The notes beneath the pieces are model-generated. The model was not told where the DNA came from. It worked only from the letters and a program-made list of their open reading frames with translations, and made no database searches. 39,714 bases of DNA from JACJXF01 sp964349045 (GTDB lineage: Bacteria; Bacteroidota; Bacteroidia; Bacteroidales; GCA-2748055), in contig CAYGFI010000024.1 in the NCBI GenBank assembly GCA_964349045.1, positions 1 to 39,714 of the forward strand, written 5' to 3'. Positions 33,521 to 39,714 of the stretch are shown piece after piece. How positions within the stretch are numbered: position 1 is the first letter of the stretch; every line of letters starts with the position of its first letter. The translations under genes and the position numbers were made by a program.

Positions 33521-36500
33521 TTAAAAAGTGACATTATCTAATTTCCTGATTAGTGCAAATGTATCCCGATTCACACCAACAGGTCCCCAATAATTCATAC
33601 CGAAAGTAAACTGTCCATATCCTCCAACCAACAGGTTGGGTTTAAGGTGGACCCTGGTTAAACTGTTGTGACCACCGGCCCTTTTATTGCCCCTGCCCGG
33701 TGATTTTGGCACTGAATAGGTTCGTTCGGGTGAATGGTATATGATGCATATTCCAGAAGGAATGCGGGAACTTACACATGCACGGGTACAATAAACACCA
33801 TTGTCATTCATTACTTCCACCCAGTCATTATCCTGGATTTCAAGCTCTTCAGCGTCCTTTTCACTTAACCAGCAAGGTTCCATCCCTCTTGACAGGGTCA
33901 GCATGCGTAAAGTATCGCCGTAGGTAGAGTGGATATGCCATTTCCCGTGTGGAGTAAGAACATTTAACAGCCTGGATTTCCCTTCAGCCACCGATTTCCT
34001 TAAATCGCCATATAACTCAGGCCTTGGTGAAGGTTTGTAAGTCGGCAGATGTTCACCGAACTGAATATAACCCTCATGATCCAGGTACAAATGCTGACGA
34101 CCCGTAAGTGTTCGCCAGGGTATCAGGTGCTCAATATTTAATGTAAATGCAGAATAGGCCCTTCCATTATTCATCAGACCTGACCATAGAGGGGAATTAA
34201 GCAACCTGCGGGGTTGTGCCTGCAGATCGTTAAATGTGAAGCAAGTATCATTGTTTACCGGGCTTATTTCGCTAAGATCGACTCCTGCATTCTTTCCTGC
34301 ATCTATATAGGCTCTGCCACTTATTATGCCGTTTGTAACTGAAGAAAGAAGCAATACAGCATTTATTGCTTCTGTATCTTCATAAATTGAGGGATAAGTT
34401 TCCTGGCCGATCTTGTTAATATGATCTTTGTCTTGTAACAACTGGTCATAAAAATCCTCGCAGGGAAAGGATATCCCGTGCCCACCAAGACCTTTTCGAA
34501 CATTCTTCCCAAGGCTGACGAATTTTTCGTAAATCCTGGTGTAATCTCTTTCAACAGTTACAATATTATGCATGGATTTTCCGGGGACAGGTTCACATTC
34601 ACCGGTGTACCAATCTTTTATTGATGATTGGGAGATTTCACCTTTTGTATCATGACCAATAGGAAGATTTACAATATCGAGTAACGGTTCGGGCAAGTGC
34701 TTTTTAGCCACTTCGCTGGTTACCCTGGCTATTTCACGGAAGATTTCCCAATCGCTTTTGGATTCCCATACCGGGGGAATGGCAGGAGCTAGAGGATGTA
34801 TGAATGAATGCATATCCGTACTATTTAGGTCAGCCTTTTCATACCACGATGCTGCCGGAAGTACAATATCGGAATATAGAGCTGAAGTATCCATCCTGAA
34901 ATTCAGATCAACAACAAGGTCCATTTTACCCTCAGGTGCATTTTCCTTCCATTCAATTTCTTTTATGAACTCTTTAGCCACTTCATCGGCGATATCGTTA
35001 TGATGAGTTCCAAGGTAGTGTTTCAGGAAATATTCATGTCCCTTTGCACTAGATAAAAGGGCATTTCCCCTCCAGATAAACCATACGCGTGGGAAATTCA
35101 CTTCTTCATCAGGATTCATTACAGAGTATTTCAACGATCCCTTCTTCAACTGGCTGATCACAAATTCCTGAATACCCTTATCATCTTTGGCACCTGCTTT
35201 CTTTGCTTCATTAGCAATTTCAAAATTATTTTTATCATATTGTGGGAAAAAAGGCATCCATCCATTCCTTACAGCTTTAACGATCATATCAGCAGAATGA
35301 TGGGAGGAAAAATCATTCTGAGGCACAGTATTGTAATCGGCCTGATTACCGTCGTACCTCCATTGATCGGAATGTATATAATGCCAGATTGGCGTTTGCT
35401 GAAACCTTGCCGGGATATTCCAGTCTTTTCCCGACATAATGGCTCCCCATGAATCAAAGGGGGCAAGCTTCTCCTGCCCTACATAATGATTCATTCCTCC
35501 TCCATTCACTCCAATACAGCCTGTGAGAATCAAAGCCATTGTAGCGGCACGGTACATTAAATTGCTGTGATACCAGTGATTCACTCCGGCACCTATGATT
35601 ATCATACATTTCCCCTGGGTAACCTCAGCCGTACGACACCATTCTCTAGAAAACTGTATGACCGTACCTGCACTTATTCCTGTATAGATTTCCTGCCAGG
35701 CGGGAGTATAGGCCGAAGAGGCATCATCATAAGAGGTAGGATAATCGCCATCAAGACCTCTGTTAATACCATACTGACCCATAATGAGATCATAAATGGT
35801 GGTATAAATGACCTTACCCTCATTTGTCTGAAGATATTTCACTGGTACGCCACGCCTGGATTTTCGGTTCCTGGCGAATTCAGTGAACTCAACCTGAAGT
35901 ATTTCATCTTTCTTGTCAATCAATGATAGTACCGGGTTGTAACCGGCGCCTGTTTCACCATCGTTATGTCTCAGGTTCCAGTTTCCTTTTTTTTCCTGCC
36001 ACCTGTGACCCGAGCTGCCTGAAGGGCAGATAAAATCGCCCGTATTTTCATCAAGATTCAGGAATTTCCAGTCGCCATTCTCAATATCGGCGAATTTTTC
36101 AATACTCTTAGCCCTCAATAATCTGCCAGGAACAAATTGGCCGCTTTCGCCTGATATTTCAACCAGATAGGGACAGTCAGTATATCTCTTTGTATATTCA
36201 ATAAAATACGGAACTTGTTTATCAACATGTGTCTCTTTCAAAATCACATGTGTCACTGCCATCCAAAATGCACCATCCTGTCCGGCATGTATCGGTACCC
36301 ATTGATCAGCGTATTTTGATACCATACTGAAATCGGGTGAAAACACCACGGTTTTTGTTCCATTATGTCTCGATTCGGAAAAGAAATGGACATCAGGTGT
36401 GCGGGTCATACCGAGATTAGCACCCATTACTGCGATGAATTTAGCATTATACCAGTCTGCACTTTCAGCGACATCCGTCTGCTCACCCCATATCTCAGGG

Positions 36501-37132
36501 AATGAATTTGGCAAATCGCAGTACCAGTCATAGAAGCTAAGGTTTACCCCGCCAAACAATTGAAGAAACCTTGACCCGGCTGCGAAACTTATCATCGACA
36601 TGGCAGGGATTGGAGAAAAACCAACCACGCGGTCAGGGCCGTATTTTTTTGCTGTATAAATATTTGCTGCACCAATTATCTCAAGGGCTTCATCCCAGTT
36701 GATTCTCCTTAATCCACCTTTACCACGGGCTTTCTGATATCGTTTCCTTTTTTCAGGATCATTTTGTATGTTTTGCCAGGCTAACAGAGCATCGCCGGTT
36801 TGTCTCTTTTCTTCTGTGAATAAGTCAAACAGGACGCCCCTGATCATCGGGTATTTAACCCGGACAGGGCTGTATAAGTACCACGAGAAAGATATTCCTC
36901 TTTGACAGCCCCTTGGTTCATAAGGGGGAAGTGAACTTTCGAGCAAGGGATAATCGAGGGCCTGCATCTCCCATACCACAATGCCCTCTTTAACATGAAT
37001 ATTCCAGCTACAGCCACCTGTACAATTTACTCCATGCGTACTTCGTACTACTTTATCGTGCTGCCAGCGGTTACGATAAAACTCTTCCCATTGCCTGGTT
37101 TTCGGGGAAATCAAATCTTTTATCCAACTCAT
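33521..37132 (-). CDS. narG: respiratory nitrate reductase, alpha subunit
   Basis: This 1203-residue molybdopterin enzyme reduces nitrate to nitrite. The FS0 cluster ligands His33, Cys37, Cys41 and Cys76 are spaced exactly as in E. coli NarG (His, +4, +4, +35). The molybdenum ligand should be Asp206 in FYDWYCDLPN, followed by WGEQTDV. WYHSNLMYRA and GGMNHYVGQEKL are cofactor-contact regions. There is no twin-arginine signal peptide, so the active site faces the cytoplasm, which fits the need for NarK. The N-terminus is slightly shorter than the proteobacterial form. The same sequence family includes cytoplasmic-type nitrite oxidoreductase alpha subunits, but the narJ/narI set favours reduction. 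Confidence 0.96.
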   Translation of the reverse strand: MSWIKDLISPKTRQWEEFYRNRWQHDKVVRSTHGVNCTGGCSWNIHVKEGIVVWEMQALDYPLLESSLPPYEPRGCQRGISFSWYLYSPVRVKYPMIRGVLFDLFTEEKRQTGDALLAWQNIQNDPEKRKRYQKARGKGGLRRINWDEALEIIGAANIYTAKKYGPDRVVGFSPIPAMSMISFAAGSRFLQLFGGVNLSFYDWYCDLPNSFPEIWGEQTDVAESADWYNAKFIAVMGANLGMTRTPDVHFFSESRHNGTKTVVFSPDFSMVSKYADQWVPIHAGQDGAFWMAVTHVILKETHVDKQVPYFIEYTKRYTDCPYLVEISGESGQFVPGRLLRAKSIEKFADIENGDWKFLNLDENTGDFICPSGSSGHRWQEKKGNWNLRHNDGETGAGYNPVLSLIDKKDEILQVEFTEFARNRKSRRGVPVKYLQTNEGKVIYTTIYDLIMGQYGINRGLDGDYPTSYDDASSAYTPAWQEIYTGISAGTVIQFSREWCRTAEVTQGKCMIIIGAGVNHWYHSNLMYRAATMALILTGCIGVNGGGMNHYVGQEKLAPFDSWGAIMSGKDWNIPARFQQTPIWHYIHSDQWRYDGNQADYNTVPQNDFSSHHSADMIVKAVRNGWMPFFPQYDKNNFEIANEAKKAGAKDDKGIQEFVISQLKKGSLKYSVMNPDEEVNFPRVWFIWRGNALLSSAKGHEYFLKHYLGTHHNDIADEVAKEFIKEIEWKENAPEGKMDLVVDLNFRMDTSALYSDIVLPAASWYEKADLNSTDMHSFIHPLAPAIPPVWESKSDWEIFREIARVTSEVAKKHLPEPLLDIVNLPIGHDTKGEISQSSIKDWYTGECEPVPGKSMHNIVTVERDYTRIYEKFVSLGKNVRKGLGGHGISFPCEDFYDQLLQDKDHINKIGQETYPSIYEDTEAINAVLLLSSVTNGIISGRAYIDAGKNAGVDLSEISPVNNDTCFTFNDLQAQPRRLLNSPLWSGLMNNGRAYSAFTLNIEHLIPWRTLTGRQHLYLDHEGYIQFGEHLPTYKPSPRPELYGDLRKSVAEGKSRLLNVLTPHGKWHIHSTYGDTLRMLTLSRGMEPCWLSEKDAEELEIQDNDWVEVMNDNGVYCTRACVSSRIPSGICIIYHSPERTYSVPKSPGRGNKRAGGHNSLTRVHLKPNLLVGGYGQFTFGMNYWGPVGVNRDTFALIRKLDNVTF

Positions 37133-37196
37133 GGTAATTGATGTTAAATCTTCTTATAAATAATAAATTTCTCAAGCATTTGTAATAAATAAAAAA

Positions 37197-38021
37197 TCAG
37201 GTAATTTTTCTGTTGTCGTAGAATATGTATATATGAACAAGCAATACCAGGGCGAAAACAAATGCAATTGAGAAAAAAAGTAAACCTGCTTTACCAGGAA
37301 TCTGATAAGCATATTTTTGTTCACTTACTGATTTAAGCAGTGAGAGTAAAGCCTGAATTTCATCTTCAGTAATCTCATGGTTGATCATTGCAGTTTTCAT
37401 AACCGGAAAGGGCGGATTTGAAATAATGGCCTTTAAACCAGCCGGTCCGAGTTTAATATAGGAGCCGGTCAGATCAAGGGCTAAATTACCACCGCCCAAA
37501 ATAGTCTGATCATTTATGTTATGGCAGGCATTACATGGCGATGCTCCATTTGTGAACGGGATATATCCACTAAACAATGACCTTCCTCTTGAAGTGGTTT
37601 CGACATTAAACTGCATGTCAAGACTATCTTTGGGTACTGCTGTTACCGCAACAGCTGGTGAAACTTCTGTTGATGAGGTCAGATCTGTATCTTTAATATA
37701 TTGTATTATGCTGAGTATCTGTTCATCGCTAAACTTATTATCTGGCATAGGAATCCTGTTATACTCATCATAAATTGCAACGGCAGATGAGTCTCCTGAT
37801 TTAATTAATTGCTGAGATGAGCGAATAAAACTGATCAGCCATTCATCATTTCTTATCTTGTACACACCGCTTAAATCAGGTCCAACCAACCTTCCCTTAT
37901 TTATGGTATGACAGGCAACACAAACAGATTTGAATAACTCTTCACCCTTATTTTGAGCACGAAGGATAAAATTCATGCAGGATACAAGAAAAAATACCGA
38001 AATTAACCAAACCTTTTTCAT
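37197..38021 (-). CDS. dihaem membrane c-type cytochrome of the nar operon (NarC-like)
   Basis: The 274-residue protein has an N-terminal signal or anchor (LISVFFLVSCMNFIL) and two c-type haem domains: CVACH at 34-38 with KGRLVGPDLSGVY after it, and CNACH near 165 with ILGGGNLALDLTGSYIKLG. Distal Met candidates occur in IPMPDNKF and, for the second haem, FPVMKTAM. A C-terminal hydrophobic helix (GLLFFSIAFVFALVLLVHIYIF) anchors it. It is the first gene of the narGHJI operon, 64 bases ahead of narG. Thermus nar operons likewise begin with a dihaem cytochrome, NarC, so a role as redox partner or assembly factor of NarGHI is likely. I leave the symbol empty because orthology was not tested. Confidence 0.85.
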   Translation of the reverse strand: MKKVWLISVFFLVSCMNFILRAQNKGEELFKSVCVACHTINKGRLVGPDLSGVYKIRNDEWLISFIRSSQQLIKSGDSSAVAIYDEYNRIPMPDNKFSDEQILSIIQYIKDTDLTSSTEVSPAVAVTAVPKDSLDMQFNVETTSRGRSLFSGYIPFTNGASPCNACHNINDQTILGGGNLALDLTGSYIKLGPAGLKAIISNPPFPVMKTAMINHEITEDEIQALLSLLKSVSEQKYAYQIPGKAGLLFFSIAFVFALVLLVHIYIFYDNRKIT

Positions 38022-38272
38022 GAAAATTATGGATTAAATTTATTATCCACAAAAGACTAAAATACATTTTTGTCTTTAATTAGAAAAGCTTTTTGTAAAT
38101 TTACTTGAAATAATTTTAAAAGAAAAACATAGTAACTTCATTTACAATACTATATAAAATATATTGATAACTGAGAATAAGTAATTATTTAGTAAATTTA
38201 ACGAATTGTGAGTATATAACAGATTCTCAAAAAGATTTTTTTAGAATTAAATCAAAGTAAAGCTCGAAATAA

Positions 38273-39559
38273 ATGGATAAATTTAAGATTAAAGGAACCC
38301 CTCAAATCGGACTTCTTGGGACTACGCTGGGTTTCTTTTTTGGGTTTGCCGCAGTTTCATTGTATGGTCCCACTGCTATTAAGTTTAAAGAAGCAATGGG
38401 TCTTAGTCCTGCATTAATGGGATTGCTTGTAGCAATCCCCTCTCTTACCGGTTCATTACTTCGGATTCCGTTTGGGGCATGGGTTGACATTACAGGGGGA
38501 AGGCGGCCGTTTCTTGTACTATTGGTCTTGTCGCTAATTGGGCTGGGTGGTGTAACCTGGCTGTTATACGTAGCTTATCCTGATCAGATGCATAACTCTT
38601 ATGGGTTGATTTTGTTTCTGGGCATGCTAAGTGGTTGTGGTATAGCAACTTTTTCGGTTGGAATCGGTCAGACTTCATACTGGTTTCCAAAAAATAAACA
38701 GGGAATGGCATTGGGAACTTATGCCGGCTTAGGGAATCTGGCACCCGGACTGTTTTCCTTAATACTTCCTCTTTATCTCCAGCGTTTTGGATTTATTTCT
38801 GCATATTTTGCATGGTTTCTTTTTCTACTGTTAGGAACTATTACCTATGCTTTCGTTGGCACCAATTCCTATTATTTTCAATTTCGTAAAGCTGGTAATT
38901 CAGATTTGGTAAGCCGTGAAAAAGCAAAAAAGTTTGGACAGGAACTTTTTCCTACGGGAAATGTAAGAGATAGTCTCATTAATTCCGCCAAGACCAAAAA
39001 CACATGGAAACTGGTTGCCATTTACTTCACAACTTTCGGCGGATTTATTGCTCTTACTGCTTGGTTTCCAATATACTGGAGCCAGTTTCATGGATTTTCG
39101 CCGGTAAAAGCAGGAGTTTACACCGCGATTTTTTCAATACTGGCCTCTTGTCTTCGTGTTATCGGAGGTTCTTTTGCCGACAGGGTTGGCGGTGAAAAAG
39201 CCAGCATGTTATCCATGTTCATTATTCTGGTAGCATCAGTTATACTCATTTTTGCACAAAGGTCAGGAATAGGAGTTTTTGCTGTAATACTGCTTGCATC
39301 CGGTATGGGGGTGAATAATGCGGCAGTTTTTAAATTAGTTCCCCACTATGTGCCCAAAGCAATTGGCGGTGCTGCCGGCTGGGTTGGCGGAATTGGTGCA
39401 TTTGGAGGTTTTGTAATACCTCCCCTAATGGGTGAAATCGTGAGTATTTATAATAAAATTGGCTATTCCAGAGGATTTATAATTTTTACTATTCTTTCCA
39501 TTTTAAATATCTTTATTATCTATAACCTGCTAAAAAGAACGAAAACTCAAAATATCTGA
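38273..39559 (+). CDS. narK: nitrate/nitrite transporter, NarK family (MFS)
   Basis: The 428-residue protein has twelve predicted membrane helices. The first TM2-region Arg lies in TGSLLRIPFGAWVDITGGRRPF, the substrate-binding Arg of NarK. The nitrate signature Gly-rich segments occur at GMALGTYAGLGNLAPGLFS and GAAGWVGGIGAFGGFVIPPLMG. These place it with NarK1/NarK2-type transporters, which bring in nitrate or exchange it for nitrite. It is divergent from the cytochrome-narGHJI operon, separated by 251 bases. Because NarG faces the cytoplasm, import of nitrate is required, and this gene supplies it. Confidence 0.93.
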   Translation: MDKFKIKGTPQIGLLGTTLGFFFGFAAVSLYGPTAIKFKEAMGLSPALMGLLVAIPSLTGSLLRIPFGAWVDITGGRRPFLVLLVLSLIGLGGVTWLLYVAYPDQMHNSYGLILFLGMLSGCGIATFSVGIGQTSYWFPKNKQGMALGTYAGLGNLAPGLFSLILPLYLQRFGFISAYFAWFLFLLLGTITYAFVGTNSYYFQFRKAGNSDLVSREKAKKFGQELFPTGNVRDSLINSAKTKNTWKLVAIYFTTFGGFIALTAWFPIYWSQFHGFSPVKAGVYTAIFSILASCLRVIGGSFADRVGGEKASMLSMFIILVASVILIFAQRSGIGVFAVILLASGMGVNNAAVFKLVPHYVPKAIGGAAGWVGGIGAFGGFVIPPLMGEIVSIYNKIGYSRGFIIFTILSILNIFIIYNLLKRTKTQNI

Positions 39560-39639
39560 TGGTTTCTAATACAAGGTGAACATCCCTAAAAGGTGATGGG
39601 GTACCAAGGATAAATCAGGCTAAGCCAGCAACTAAAAAC

Positions 39640-39671
39640 AAAAAAGGCCATCCTTCCGGACAGCCTTTTTT
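39640..39671. terminator. bidirectional terminator
   Basis: AAAAAAGGCCATCC pairs with GGACAGCCTTTTTT around a TTCC loop, with two internal mismatches. Six A/T pairs at the base give a T run on both strands. It sits about 80 bases after narK and just past the tail of the convergent partial gene. The 39560-39639 stretch holds nothing I can identify. Confidence 0.8.
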
Positions 39672-39688
39672 ATTTGAGATGGTATAAT

Positions 39689-39714
39689 TTATTTAACCAG
39701 TCCTTTGAAAACAT
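39689..39714 (-). CDS. C-terminal end of an unidentified gene (partial)
   Basis: On the minus strand the window edge holds seven codons reading VFKGLVK followed by TAA. It lies directly before the bidirectional terminator, the expected place for a convergent gene end. Too little is visible to identify it. Confidence 0.3.

Noticed and set aside
33521..37132. Nitrite oxidoreductase (NxrA) instead of NarG
   Set aside because: No Tat signal, and the narJ, narI and narK context with a quinol-type NarI supports nitrate reduction.
39560..39639. Possible riboswitch downstream of narK
   Set aside because: Short repeats and a GGCTAAGCC hairpin are visible, but no known riboswitch core could be matched, and the position after narK is wrong for control of it.

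Overview
The window reads as a chromosomal stretch of a Bacteroidota draft genome, probably a Bacteroidales-like anaerobe or facultative denitrifier. Evidence: a DUF5916 outer-membrane protein, PF13568-type beta-barrels, Cys-anchored lipoproteins, and several candidate promoters with the Bacteroidota -7 box TAnnTTTG. Two runs of ten Ns (1802-1811 and 11035-11044) show it is a scaffold. No tRNA, rRNA, CRISPR array or transposase was recognised.

Region 1 (1-3950) is accessory and partly decayed: a broken secreted-protein gene, a flavodoxin-like reductase, a HigBA toxin-antitoxin pair whose antitoxin start is lost in an assembly gap, a 27-residue Lys/Ala-rich microprotein with its own terminator, and hairpin-rich dispersed repeats leading into a small helical protein.

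Region 2 (3957-9799) pairs a double-rhodanese lipoprotein with a decahaem c-type cytochrome. A CRP/FNR-type regulator diverges from them, with an FNR-like palindrome between. A large DUF5916 outer-membrane protein follows.

Region 3 (9842-30381) is mixed core metabolism: methyltransferases, a DUF4143 AAA ATPase, acyl-CoA dehydrogenase, an amino-acid permease, a GH106-like glycosidase lipoprotein, two FAD flavoproteins, a beta-barrel protein, TcdA, a two-piece LysO exporter, arginine deiminase, SucC and a SpoU-type RNA methylase. Small remnants lie between these genes: a membrane-protein gene with an internal deletion, a 37-codon ORF and a small membrane protein.

Region 4 (30367-39559) is a respiratory nitrate reductase locus. 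A dihaem membrane cytochrome c, NarG, NarH, NarJ and NarI run on the minus strand, with a divergent NarK transporter. The cytochrome-first order resembles the Thermus narCGHJI arrangement. With the FNR-type regulator and the decahaem/rhodanese pair, the window suggests a cell that shifts to anaerobic respiration with nitrate and possibly reduced or intermediate sulfur compounds. The sulfur link is inference. The rhodanese/decahaem pair is the strongest candidate for an uncharacterised system.
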